Shown here piece by piece: positions 30,170 through 41,499 of a stretch of DNA of 51,850 nt. The stretch's first letter is position 1; each line of letters starts with the position of its first letter. The stretch is from positions 1-51,850 of the forward strand of contig JAKOGH010000086.1 of NCBI GenBank assembly GCA_024811115.1. Reading direction: 5' to 3'. Under the pieces are notes generated by a model. It saw only the letters and a list, made by a program, of their open reading frames with translations. It did not search any database and was not told the DNA's origin. A program made the position numbers and the translations under genes. This DNA comes from Terana coerulea. Lineage: Eukaryota > Basidiomycota > Agaricomycetes > Polyporales > Phanerochaetaceae.

Positions 30170-32500
30170 TCATCGCCCGCAGCTCAAACTCCTCGCGCGC
30201 CTCTCGCGGAGCTCGTCAAGGTCGTCACGCGGCGACTGCGGCGGCTTGGGCTCGGGCTCGGCCGACGCGGCGAGCGTCCACTCGTCGCCACTCGTGGCGG
30301 TCGCCGCGGTCGCCGTTGGGAGCTGCGTCGTGCCGAAGCGCGAGGTGAAGACCATGTGGGTCGACTGCACGCTCCCGAACTCGCCGCCATCCGTGGTCGT
30401 GAAGATGCGCGACCTGTCCGCCGCGGAGCGCTGTAGGTTGAGCATGAAGCGCGACATCATCGTCACGGACATGCTGCGCGGGGCGGCCGGGCGTCAGCGG
30501 AGAGCGGTCAAGGTGGGAGAAGGGAGGGCGCACTTGGATGCGAAGGTGGAGAGGACGCCGCGGAGGGCGGGCTGCAGCGTGTGGTCAGTAGGCCGTATGT
30601 TGTGTGCGGTGCAGTGAGCGTACCGGGCAGAGCTGTGGACAAGTACGTGGTGTTGAGCATAACGTGGTGCGCAACAGTCACAGCGGGACTTACGTAGAAC
30701 GTCAGTGTGTTGGCACATTGAGCGCATGCCATGACGCTGCCAAGCCGTCAGATTTCTGACAACAGTAGAGCACATATTGCACCTACGCAAAGTATATGGC
30801 GCCTTCCACCATGTCAGCTCGTGTTCAGACAGGCAGCAATAGTTTGGACGCTCACCATCTCGCACAATCAGCGCGACGAGGTCGTTCCGCCGTCCCTGGC
30901 TGGCGTACCGGAAGCGTTCTTTGTAGGTCTTGAAGAGAGTGAGGGAGAAGATCATGAAGTCGTAAAGGAAGAGCGCCTCCCATGCAACGGCGATGTCTGG
31001 GCAGTCGTCAGCCTAAAGGTCAAAGGCGGTGCGAGATGCCGGCTGCACTTACGGATCGCGCTGTATCGAGGGACGCAATCAGCCAAACAGCAGGAGCAGC
31101 GGCGAGCGGGGACGTACGTGTCATGGGATGAAGCAATGTGACAGCCTTTGTTCAACGTCGTGTCAAACGTTTGGCCGATGACAGCCCACTGCAAAATCGA
31201 ACGCCTCAATCAGAAATCACCGTCTGAACGCAGCGAGCGGACTCACGACGGAGACCGCAAACAGGACGCTGGCGATGCTCAGGATGAGGATGGCGACGCG
31301 CCGGTCCCGGCCGTACAGCGCAAACGTGCGGAGGAACTGGTTGACTGCGGTGTAAGCTTAGTACGGGAAGGCGCGGCAGAGGAGACGAGACGGCGCACTG
31401 GCGACGATGACCTGCGCGACGATGAGGCTGATTTGGCGGTAGAACGCGTAGTGGTTGCAGCTGGGTATCGAGCCGAACGTGGAGAAGTTGCCTGCGGTGA
31501 TGGCAATGTTCTACGAGGGAGGTCAGATTCAGTCTGCCAGTTGGTCTATTCCAGTCGGTCGCAAAGCGCCAGTCTACCAGAGAGAGAGACTTGGGCCATG
31601 AAGCAAGAAGCTCCTTCCCTCACTGGCAGCACCACACCCAGTGATTCCCTTAATCCCTATTTAGGGGTGTTCAAACCTCTGTTTTGCAGACGCTGTTGCA
31701 GAGTCTCTTGCAGCACGCCAAAAATAAGGATTCCTGAAACACCTCGACGGTGTTGCAGGATTGGGCTGTTGCAGGACTCTGTTGCAGGACTCTGTTGCAG
31801 GAATGGGCGCTTGGCATCGGCTGCCATCACACGCCTTTTTGAGTGCGTCGGCCGAAACCCGCTAACTACAACAGAATGCTGCAACAGAGGATGATCAGAC
31901 CTGCAACGGTTTTGCAGCACGTTTCTCGAGTTTGCAGAAGAACTGTAACACGGCATACAACTGGCCAAAACGACGAGGTTTGAATACCCGTGATGAAATT
32001 ATTAGGGGAGTTCAGAGTAGGCTGTTTTGACCTGTTGCAGGGTGTGTTGCAGGACGTTGTTGCAAGGCCCAAAACAGGACCACCTGCAACAGCCCTGCAA
32101 CAGCTTCAAAAGCCCTGCTCTGAGCTTTCCTGAATTGTCTCGGGAGCTCCTCACGACAGCTTGCAGCTTTCCGATTGACTGACAGCGTAATTTTAAGACT
32201 TACGGAAAAGAAGGCAAAGTAGCGGTTGACGAGGAAAATTATGGACGCGCCGGTCCACGGATTCTTCCACACCCGCCAGTATTCGTCGTCGAACGTGAGG
32301 ACATGGTCGTAGTAAAGCAGCGCTAACAGTGAAATCAGCCGGGGACCTGCAGGGCCGTCAGAGAGACTCACCAATGCCAAACAGGTGGAGGTAATTGTGG
32401 GTGTACCTGGAAGTGTAAGCGATGTTCAGGGATATGGACATGCTCGGAAACGATCGGGGACTGACACTTGGCCAAGCGGGATGCTGTCCTCGTATTGCAT
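30170..32500 (-). CDS. DUF6533 multi-pass membrane protein G1
   Basis: Minus-strand member of subfamily 1. It starts MQYEDSIPLG at 32500, then YTHNYLHLFGI and the signature exon LLYYDHVLTFDDEYWRVW. The next intron is 693 nt (31511-32203) instead of about 50 and carries a TTGCAG-rich insert. Exons follow for NIAITAGNFSTFGSIPSC (continuous here, where the plus-strand genes have two introns and a 2-nt exon), LRTFALYGRDRRVAIL, WAVIGQTFDTTLNKGC, the 8-nt microexon (31053-31060), DIAVAWEALFLYDFMIF, ACAQCANTLTFY, the 9-nt exon coding LCP, PALRGVLSTFAS and SVTMMSRFMLNLQRSA. The tail is longer and acidic (SAEPEPKPPQSPRDD). One base fewer than G2 near the end changes the last residues. Stop at 30170. 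Confidence 0.75.
31665..31989. mobile_element. TTGCAG-rich insert in a G1 intron
   Basis: About 16 TTGCAG or CTGCAA words occur within 31,680-32,170, far above chance. Inside this zone GGGTGTTCAAACCTC (31665-31679) faces its near complement GAGGTTTGAATACCC (31975-31989), giving a 325-bp segment with 15-bp ends. A second TTAGGGG-GTTC start at about 32,000 suggests nested or tandem insertions. Dense subterminal short motifs are typical of transposase-binding sites in DNA transposons. I found no clear target duplication. Confidence 0.5.
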
Positions 32501-33479
32501 GACGCGATGCTAAGTGGCAGGCTCAGAGGGACACGCCGACGCCGAGACGCATAGCGCAGTGCCGCACAACGACGACGTCGGGGAGAAGGAAGGCAAAGTA
32601 GGTCCTTATACTCCGCATGGGTGCCGGCATCGTGAAACTTCCTGCCTGGTGCGCATTGTGCAAGGATTCTGGAGAATGCGATGCAGGCGTCGTGGTGGGG
32701 TGCGACATCGATCGCGCTGTGGCTCCTGGGATGGCTGGGCGCCAATCGGCGATCGCGGGGACATAGCTTCGCCCTCGTCGAGGCAATCGGCGCGAACTAA
32801 AAACGATCGTTATGCAGTTTTGTGGCTTATAGTAGTTACACAACCGACGACGGGGTGCTGACGGACGCGTCCAAGGCAGTGGACGACCAGGACCGGGTCT
32901 CTCTCCTCGCGTCCGGATTGGCTCTCTCCCCATCACCGGGTCCGATCAGCCCGCACTCAAACGCCTGTCACCCAGCTCTCTCCCTCCTCTTCCGCCTTCC
33001 TCGCACTCGACTCGCACTTCACGTCGGCCGCTTCGCTGAGACTGGCGCAGATGGCTGAAATGCCGTAACGGTGAGTATACCGGCCTTGGCTGATTCCGAC
33101 GAGTGCTGACCGGGCGACTTTCAGGCCCTGCCGCGCTCGCCGGGTCGGATTCTGTCGTCTCGGGCCAAAACAGCAAGTCACAAGCTACTGGTAAGCAGCT
33201 CTGTGACCTAGGAGTTGAACAGTCAGGACCTTTGGCTGACCCTGGTCATAGGAAGGCGATACATACCGTCAGAGCCGAATGGTTGTCGCAGAGGTCCACG
33301 CAGCGAGTGGGGCGGATATGGGCAATCAGAGGTGTGCGAAGGATTCAAATTGGGTGAACAGGTGTACTGAACGGCTGGCAGACAGCAGTGGTCGCAAGCC
33401 CACGCTTGACCGTGGTCGGCGAATGCTCGCACAAGCCCGCGACGGACGAAGCGTGCAGCGTGAAGGCGTCCTGCAGACG
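32501..33479. other. Region upstream of G1 within the duplication
   Basis: No confident gene. A pyrimidine-rich stretch (32,955-33,030) leads to ATGGCTGAAATGCC at 33051, followed by donor- and acceptor-like signals. This looks like the start of a plus-strand gene, but no long consistent coding chain follows. Confidence 0.3.
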
Positions 33480-35200
33480 TCCATCCGCCGCGCCTTGGTC
33501 GCCGGAAGCCGATACGTCGTGGTAGTGTCGAACGGCAGCCATGGAGCGTGGTTCCGCACACCGTCCGCATCCAACTCACCAGAGGCACGCACACGCCGGC
33601 GGGTCTCGCTCCCGGGATCGCGATACATCGTGTCAAAGCCGTTCCCGACCTTCATCACGCTGCTCTCCCGGTCGCGGGACGTCGATACAGGGTGGCATTG
33701 CCCAGCCGACGTCCGTCCCTGGTCCAGGCGTTGGCGGCATGACCCGCGTCATCCGTACGGCCAGTCGCCGTCCGTGCGGCCGCGGGACAGCGATAGAGGG
33801 TGACATTGTCGTTCGGAGACCGGTGAGGGTCACGTCCGCTGCGCGTACGCCCACGCGGACATGCGCGGTGATTTCGGGTAGTGATGGCGTCGTCGGCGTC
33901 GTCTGTACCACTCGTCGCTGGGCCCTCGCTCGTGGGGCGTCGATACGTTGCGTCGGCGCAACCGGCGGACCTCTCTCGCCGAATACAGCAGAGTTGCCGA
34001 CACAGGAAGCCTCGTCTGGTCGTGACGGGCGTTCTGGCTCGTGCGCAACGGCACCCAGTGGCACCTGCTTGCCGGACCCTGGGCCTTGGCTTCCGCACAC
34101 ACCGTCCTTGGTCGCGGGACGTGGATGTATAGTGTCTTTGTCGAAAGGGACGCGCCTCAAATGGAAAAGACCGCGGGGACGTCGCAGGAGTAGGCCCTTC
34201 AGGGGCGGAACGGTCCTCTACAGCGGGGTACGCGGCTGCATCCAGCAGCGGGCGGACAGAACCTCGGCGCAGGGCCCTCCGTTTCGACCTGAAAACGACC
34301 ATATGGGCGTCTATGCATATCAGCTCAGAGAGCCTCGGGAAGACGCAGACTGCGCGCACCGAGACGACGGGCATGCGACCACACAGACGGCCGGCGACAC
34401 CTGCGCGTGCTGTTGGCATGTGGACTCGCAGAACGCACAGACGGCTTCGGCGCGGATGTCCGCCGCGGGAACTGGATAGAGAGCGGCTTCGTCGAAGGGG
34501 ATGCGGCCCAACGCCAGGACGCAGGGTCTCGCAGGGCTCTGCGAGCCCTGCTCGACAGACGACGGCCCGTCGTCGCCGCTACGAATGCCGTTCCGCCTGA
34601 GGGCGCGGTCGTCTCGCTCGGCGGGGTCCGCGGCGGCATCCCGCTAGCGGCGGCTCGACTCCTGGCGCAAGGGAGCTGCGTCGTGACCTGCTCGCGAGAG
34701 GATGGGCGTCTATTGATATCAGCCAATGCGGCCTCTGGAGGAGCGGGGTGGCGCGGACCTCGACGACGGAGCATGCGAGTACGCGGCCTACTGCCTCTGC
34801 GGCGACCCCGCGCGCTGCTTCGCCCGCACACCCTCGGTCGGGCACATGGTCTTGGTGTGGACGCATACGGTCGCGGGGTCTTCACGCAGGAGGATGCGCC
34901 CTGGAAGGAATGGACAGCGAGAAAGGTCTCGCCGTGCTCTTCGAGCACGGCTCGACAGACGACGGCCGGTCGTCGTTGCTGTTACCATCGTCGCGTCGTA
35001 GGGCGAAGTTGTCCGTATGGCGGGGTTCGCGGCTGGATCCCAGGAGCGGCCGACAAAATCTCGGCGCAGAGAGCCTTCATTTCCATCTGTACCCGAGAAT
35101 ACGGGCGCCTATTACTGTCAGCTTAATCGACCTGCAGAGTGCGCAACCTTGTGCGTACCTGCTCATGAACCACGCGGCGCGGTGCGAGCGGGCTGGCTGA
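33480..35200 (+). repeat. GC-rich degenerate tandem repeat block, copy 1
   Basis: Three diverged units of about 400-430 bp share the same landmarks in order: GCGGCTG-ATCC (near 34,230, 34,630 and 35,030), GGGCGTCTAT or GGGCGCCTAT (near 34,304, 34,708 and 35,104), and a CGACAGACGACGGCC box. Short words of the type GGGACGTCGATAC recur at roughly 60-180 bp spacing in 33,500-34,130. Translations around one landmark are similar (GVYAYQLREP, GAYYCQLNRP), but the frame is broken in the middle unit. Best read as the decayed remains of a repeat-protein gene. The block recurs at 47,131-48,844. Confidence 0.45.
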
Positions 35201-37716
35201 ACGCGCTTTGGCGCGTGCCCTCGATTTTGTGGCGACGTCAGTGAGAGAACACGAAGCCTGCGTCCGGGGACGCAGGCCGGAACAACTTCATCTTGTGGCA
35301 GATTGTTTGCGTCCCGGGCCAGGAGGTGTTGCTTTGGCGCAGAAGTGAAATCAGGGATGTCAGCAGAGAGCCCTTGCGAGTGGTATTTACGACGTACTCG
35401 GACAATGCGCAATGCGCCCGAATTATTTCCGAGGGCTCTCGGCACCCTTTTCCCGCACACCAACTTGCTTGCCCGAGTGGTAGTAGCATCTGGAACCTGT
35501 CCTCTTGTGTACGTCGTGCGTCAACACTACACAAATAATGTATTAATGAAGGCCTGAGATTGGCCAGAATATACATGAAAATAACACACCTTGACCACAT
35601 TCCCATGGCTGTTGCAGTGGTGTGAGACTCAAGAGAGTGGCAAGAGGGTGAGTGAGATAGTGTCCTCTGTGAGAAGACCTGTTTAGGATGTAAATGGGCA
35701 TGGATGGGGGAGAGGGACAGGAGACAGTGAGGTGAGTGCAATGTCAGCAGGATATTCCGGGAGCTGCCAGCAACACAGTGGCGTGATCTGGACCCTCCGC
35801 TTGCACAGTCTGATGGAATCTTGACTGCGGAGGTCACCTCTGTGAGGGTGGATGTCAGCCTGCTCGGAAATGATCTCCGTGATCAGACTTCCATTTGGTT
35901 ACCCTGGTAAGCAATTAGCTGCCTGATTGTTCGCAATTTTGCTATTTCTTCAGCTTTGAGAACAGTGAGCCCAAGGACCAGTCTCAACTTAAGTAAGATG
36001 TGAGACTTCAGGTTGCCTTCCAGCAAATAGCATACAATGGAGAGCTCAGAAAGTGAATATTGAGATGCATGAATTTACGAGACCATATCAGCAGTTCAGC
36101 TCAGTTTGGACATTTGATATTCAGGGTCTCACACTGGCGGCTAAGTGAAGCTCGCAACAGACTGATGGTGGCTGGCCTGACTACTTCCGAACAGCGTGAG
36201 AGCCAAAGCTTCCGGCCAATCAGAAAGGCCAATGCTTGGCAGCTAAGCATCAGCCATTCTGACTGCCCAGGAGCTAGTCTCTCGCTGCAGCTGCATACTA
36301 ACCATGACATGAGTTTATATCTATCTACTTGGCTATTACTTGCTCAGTGCACCAAAGTTATTGAAGGTAAGGAGACCACAAAAATGCGAAAGCATCGAAA
36401 ATGCATTACAAGGATGCCTGTCGGCATCCCGCATCAGCAGCGTGTAGTCCATCAGACAGAGCCGACACGCCTGTAAGCCGGACAACAACTGCCGAGCTAA
36501 CACTCTTGGCGCTCCGACCTAGCCGATGGCCTTGTTCGGAGGACATACTGCGGCACTAGCGGCGGTCTGAACTCGGAATGCGGGTCAGTGCCGATTTGGT
36601 GACACCAATACGTCCGTACATACTGAGAGCACATGTCACCTGCAAGAGCCACTGTGCACTGTAGTCATGCATGAATTGTGTTGGCGAGTCCGGCTCTCGA
36701 CGCTCCGAGTCACGAAGGGCAATTTCTGCGATTTTAAACGGACTTGCCCGAAACGGCGTATTCTGCAGTTGCGCAAAGGCTGGATATCTCGAATGACAAC
36801 AACATGGACAACGCGGCACTTGTGCACTCAAACGCGCACATGGCCATGATGTCCTGGCGTGCGAGGAGCTGGAGGTGCGAGCGAGAGCTGAGGGCGCTCG
36901 AACTTGCGCCACAAAGTTGATTAGTCAGCATTTCCACGGCGCGTCGCGCGTCCGCTGTGCACCTCCTTCCACCTCCTACCATTGCCCCTCGTTCATCTCT
37001 ACTCCTGTCCTGTATATGCGCATATGGTGAGTCTGTGTACGACATATTTACCTTCTTTTGGTCACTTTTTCCCCCAATTTGCCCAGATTTACGCAACGCG
37101 TCATTGAGTGAGGAGACGGCGGAAATGGCCCATTCGAGGGGCAGGAGACGGCAGAAGACAGACAGGAACGAGCGTGGCCGAGACCCAGGTACGTAAGGCA
37201 TGCTGTGTGACATGGGAAATACGGCTGACTTTTAGGGTTTTTTCGTGCTAGGCTGTTTCGTGCATGTCTCGGCGGTCTGGACGTCGAGACATGCCCCGAT
37301 TCGCAAACAGCTGAGGGCCTTCGGCGAGCGGCGACACGTCACCATCACGGCGCCAAGTGCTGTTAGCCGACGAGGGTGCAACGATCAGAGCGGACGGACG
37401 CAGCAGAAACGCGAGCTCAGTCCGCGAAGGCGCGGGCTGGGCTTGTGCTTCTGTTGCATTCGTCATGCGTGCGGTCGTCAGCGGAGCGGGGTGACGTGAG
37501 AGATGTTGCGAGGGAGATACAGCGGTGCGATATTTGGTACCGCCGAAATACGGCATCGGCGCGAGCGAAGAGGTATAAGAAGAGAGCGAGGATGGCTCGG
37601 AAACAGCATCCTCTCCTCACCTCCTCATCCCACTTCCCTCCTCGTCGCTCACTTTCAACGCTCCAGCATCTCTCCCCAGTCTCTACTCTCGTCTCAAGCT
37701 CACCAAACCTCCCGAC
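35201..37716. other. Spacer within duplication copy 1
   Basis: No gene is recognised. The stretch 35,550-36,500 is AT-richer than its neighbours. A core promoter (TATAAG at 37574) and a pyrimidine-rich leader (37,610-37,700) precede the small ORF at 37717. Around 37,025-37,250 further GT-AG pairs occur, but their frames disagree between the two copies because of 1-nt indels. Confidence 0.3.
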
Positions 37717-37951
37717 ATGCCCTCGTCTCGACGACGGCCCACGCTGTTCTCCACCAGTAAGCAAATTCTGTCGTTCAGTCTCGCCGCCGTATTGACACCA
37801 CTATTGACTTCTTACCAGTCATTAGCTTGAATTCAATGCCGTACTACGACAGTAAGCTCGCCGTTGTTCTCCTGGTTATCTTCTGAAACTGACTTGAAAT
37901 CTTGTTCTAGGACATACAACGGCCGAGGAGAACACCTACGGATGCGCCTGA
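37717..37951 (+). CDS. Small spliced ORF, 37 aa (copy 1)
   Basis: ATG at 37717 follows a TATAAG box and a pyrimidine-rich leader. Exons 37717-37756, 37819-37851 and 37911-37951 are joined by canonical 62- and 59-nt introns and total 114 nt, ending TGA. The product starts MPSSRRRPTLFST and ends AEENTYGCA. No family is recognised. The same DNA could instead be the 5' end of the longer exon chain that follows, using ATG 37942. It is duplicated at 51357-51591. Confidence 0.3.
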
Positions 37952-39846
37952 ATCGCACGGTGAGTAATGCGGCTCTATGCAAAACGAATCGGCGGGAGCT
38001 TGATTGTTATTTATGTAGCCCAATGCTCGCGTTCTCGCTCATGTCACACATTCCCGCTTGAGCGGGAGCGCATGCGCCGCCGTGTGCCGCGCACGCGGTC
38101 AGTACGCCAAGACGTGACAACATGAAACACAATTAGTGCTGGTACGTATTGGCTACTAGCATTCTTACCTCGTCGCTTCTTACTGCTCACCCGTGACATT
38201 TGCAGCATGTAGAATTCAAAACGGCAGAATGGTGCACACGAGGCCAGCCCTATGGCACGGAGCCTGTCCCCGATTGACGTGGTGCGTCACGCAGGGGTAA
38301 GCGATTTGTAACAGCCAGCCTTTCGATAACGACGCTGACTGTGACAGCTTGGTTTCATTTTAGTAAATCCACGGCTGTTTGCACGAGGTCCTTACCCTCG
38401 TGTTAATCATGCCGGCCGTACTCCTGGACGATGGCACACGATCTCGATTAGAAGCTCGCACGTGGAAGAGATAAATCGTGAGTATTTTGGTATGGTCGAA
38501 CGTCTATTTTCTAGGCTCAGTGGTCAATAGTACAGCCAGACTTCACCGGCACACCGGTCCCTTGCCGTCGCCGCTGCCGCCACCCAAGCCCTCGTAAGTC
38601 TCACATAACTCACTCGTTCTTCCAGTGATTTACTTATAGAATACATTTATAGTTCTTGTTCGCCGTGTTTTCGCTGGAACGACGACTGGCCACATCCTGA
38701 GGCAGGCGCCGGCCGGGAGCCAGCCGACGTGAACAACTTCAAGTTTCGAAAATTTTCATCAAGCTGTCAGCGGCATACCGGCCGGAGATCAGGATTACGA
38801 ATGACGAGGTATGACATCCGTTCGCTTTACAGATTCCTCCGCTCACTCTCGATTGCCAGCATAGCCGGGTTGTTGACCGTTGCTTAGTCCTCGCCGCTAC
38901 GTCTGCCGCGCAACGTACCGATTCATCGAGCAGGTCATCACTTGCCCCGCCGTGCAGATGCACCGATGCGCTCGGCCGGACTGTACTTTACATACCCGGT
39001 ATGCGCCAGATCCACGGCCGGCTGCGATTCAACCGTGACGTGACACGGGTCGGTGCGCGCTCTCACCGCCGAATGCACAGGAAGCATGCGCGGCCTCGTC
39101 TCTGGATTCCCGACGTATGCCGGTAAGCCCGTTGCAGGACGTCGGCTTCGTGGGCTGTTTACTGATCATGTTGCTGCGCAGTTGCGCTCAGCTCACGCGC
39201 CCTTGCCCGCGGCATGTCCGAGCCGCCGCCGCCTGCACCTGTGAGTGCCCCGCTGTGATCCGCCCGCGCCGCGCGTCCGGAATGTCGGCTAAGTGCAGGA
39301 TACCATACACCTCGCGTGTAGGATCTTCGAAGGTATGTTGCGCCGGACTGTTCTGGATCCACACACCGAGACTTACCTAGTAAATCCAGGTATTTGACCT
39401 CGTGGCCATAGCATCTTGCCCGTCGCGCTGACCGCGACTCGGCGACACAGCCCGAGGCGCGGTTCACAGTGTTGGAGACTTCGATACGCCCAACGCCAGG
39501 AACGCACGCAAGCGGGTACGCCGACCGCATGACTTATATCTGACCCGTTGCGCCGATTCACCGAGCTTCTAAGAATTGCCTGGTTCTGGTGCGCCCACCC
39601 GTGGGCCATGCCGCCGCTTCGTGCCTCTGTTCTCAATACCTCGCGCCGGTCAGTGATTTCATGCAACTTTCCATCTACCAGACAGGTACTAACCTTAACC
39701 TCATGCAGAACGGCACGCGTGGACTCCAGATTAATCACGGACGAGCAAGGTCTGATTCGTTTTTACCATCAGCTGTGAGTTCTTACTTCGCTCAGCCTTT
39801 TCGTAGTCTGACGTTGGTGTGACATAGATGTATTGCACTGGCATGA
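37942..39846 (+). pseudogene. Candidate multi-exon gene with one nonsense codon
   Basis: A chain of exons with agreeing phases can be read: 38206-38296, 38364-38477, 38536-38593, 38653-38808, 38865-39122, 39182-39332, 39412-39515, 39574-39648, 39709-39774 and 39828-39846. The introns are 48-79 nt. The 258-nt exon is fully open. Characteristic pieces are NHAGRTPGRWH, CFRWNDDWPHPEAG and RLITDEQGLIRFYHQL. The exon 38206-38296 contains a single in-frame TGA at 38275-38277. The 5' end may begin at ATG 37942 through exons at 38019-38097 and 38147-38151. The product is unknown and Arg/Pro-rich. With many GT and AG to choose from, part of the model may be chance. Confidence 0.35.
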
Positions 39847-39999
39847 CTGGTTCGTTGCGTCGACACGAACACCATTCGCTGTGTCATGCCGGAGGGATGC
39901 CGCCCCGACTCCGCGCCTCACTGGCAGTGAGTCACTGCGGTCTGCACGTTGTGAGTGAATTTTTTACTGCGAGCAAGACGCGATGCTGACAAAGCTATT

Positions 40000-41320
40000 A
40001 TCGAATAGCTTCGACCATTACCCTGGTCACTATAGTAAACCGCTAGTAAGTAGGGTTCATTTTGCGATACGCTTGATTCCACCAGACTTATCGCGACCAC
40101 TTGGACTGTAGCGCGCTGTGCAGGATTAATCGCGAGCGAGCAAGGTACTGCGCGTTCGCACTATCCGGTATGTCTTCTTTCAGTCGACTCGTTCATAAAC
40201 CCTAACGTAGGTGTTACACAGGTCTGCCGATCCTCATCATTATTTCATCGCGACGTTCGCGGCTACACTAGCGGGAGGTTGTTACCAGTCCAACACTGGT
40301 AAGCCGGTAAGTCGGCCAGCTTATTTCAGTGTAAGAGGGTTGGGCTCTCGCATACTGACCACCATTCCACGAAATGTAGCAAGCCTACATGATTCATGAC
40401 GGATTAGCCCGACTAAGGTATACCATTCGCTCGTACTCCCAGGTATGTCTTCGTATCTCGGGCGGCTGGCTTATAACCCTAACGTAGGTGTTACATAGAT
40501 ACTCCGATTTCTAGACGCATACCGTAGCGACGACTTAGTAATCGAGTAAGCCTCAGTATTGCCATGAAAGAGACGAATCAGCACTGACGAGATGGCCACC
40601 TGAAAGCTTCGAGGCTCGGCCCTCGGGTCGTGACCGTGACGCTCACCTCAGACATATCTACATACTCCGGTAAGTCGACGCTTACTGTATTATAAGAGCG
40701 TTCAATGCCTCTAATACAATGACCACCACTCCTCGCAATGTAGCTACGTACATGGACTGTAGCCCTACGCAGCGACCTTGACGCCGTTCACGGCATAAAG
40801 CCGAGTAAGCAAGGCACTAAGACCGCGCCGACTTCAAGTCATCGCGTCATAACCGTATTGTCATATACCGTGAACGAGGCAGTAAACCTACAGTATAATC
40901 ATCTAATAGCTCGACGCTCACCTCAGACATATCTACATACAAAGCCGGCAAGTCAGCGGTCAATACCTTATAAGAGTGTCATCTCTAACGGCGGACTGAC
41001 CACCACTCCTCGCAATGTAGCTAGCTATAGTAGCCCGTTGCGGCGACCTCGTCGGCGCTCGTAGCGTTAAGCCGACTGGCTGCTTCCGTCTTTGTAAGTG
41101 CCGGTAAGTCTCCGTTCATTCCGTATGAATAATGTCGTCGCTAATGGTATCAATGACACCAGTGGGTATGCACTAGGGGCATTAGCCAGACACCAATCCT
41201 GAGATTAACGCAGGCTTACCGATGGATAAGATTGTAAATCCTAATTCATTGCCTCCACTCCCCAAAATGTATCTAATAAATAGTCCTTGCCGGCCACCGA
41301 CTTCTCGGTCACTGTGTACA
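40000..41320 (+). repeat. Array of about 276-bp repeats with built-in intron-like segments
   Basis: Five degenerate units are marked by a GACCAC...TGTAG box at 40095, 40357, 40721, 40998 and 41251. GCTCACCTCAGACATATC occurs at 40641 and 40916. A CCTAACGTAGGTGTTACA box lies near 40201 and 40478, also about 277 apart. Each unit has a 73-74-nt segment with a donor and a TGTAG acceptor (40307-40379, 40670-40743, 40948-41020, the last with a GC donor). Two units also have a 54-56-nt segment (40168-40221 and 40443-40498). The array follows the exon chain above and may be its expanded tail. Confidence 0.55.
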
Positions 41321-41499
41321 CACTGGTATGTACGTCTATCTGTAACTTGTTTGTATCAACACTGACCGAGTCATCCATTTATACTAGTAGTGCAAACATA
41401 CCTTGAACGGACTCGGCCGTCTTGAGCACTTCTCAATCTCACGGCTCGCCTCAAGGATTCATGACACGCCAGCTGGTAAGTGATTCGCTATTGCTTTAT

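Larger units (their letters stand above)
30015..38210 (+). repeat. Segmental duplication, copy 1
   Basis: Direct repeat of 43661-51850. The offset changes from 13,646 to 13,651 to 13,640 through small indels. The first 1.1 kb differ by several percent. From about 31,160 to 34,640 the copies look identical. After that only 1-4 nt differences are seen, many in homopolymers or short repeats. The right edge in copy 2 is the end of the window, so the true unit may be the whole 13.65 kb. Confidence 0.9.

Noticed and set aside
33541..34479. A 312-codon open frame on the plus strand, with 254- and 175-codon frames opposite it
   Set aside because: The DNA is GC-rich and repetitive and open on several frames at once. 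The composition is Arg/Gly/Thr-rich, and the frames do not follow the repeat units.
39240..39297. Intron GTGAGTGCCC to GTGCAG within the exon 39182-39332
   Set aside because: Removing it creates an immediate TGA, whereas retaining it keeps the frame open to the next good donor.
40000..41320. CRISPR-like array
   Set aside because: Repeats are long (about 276 bp), diverged and in a eukaryotic genome. There are no short identical repeats with unique spacers.
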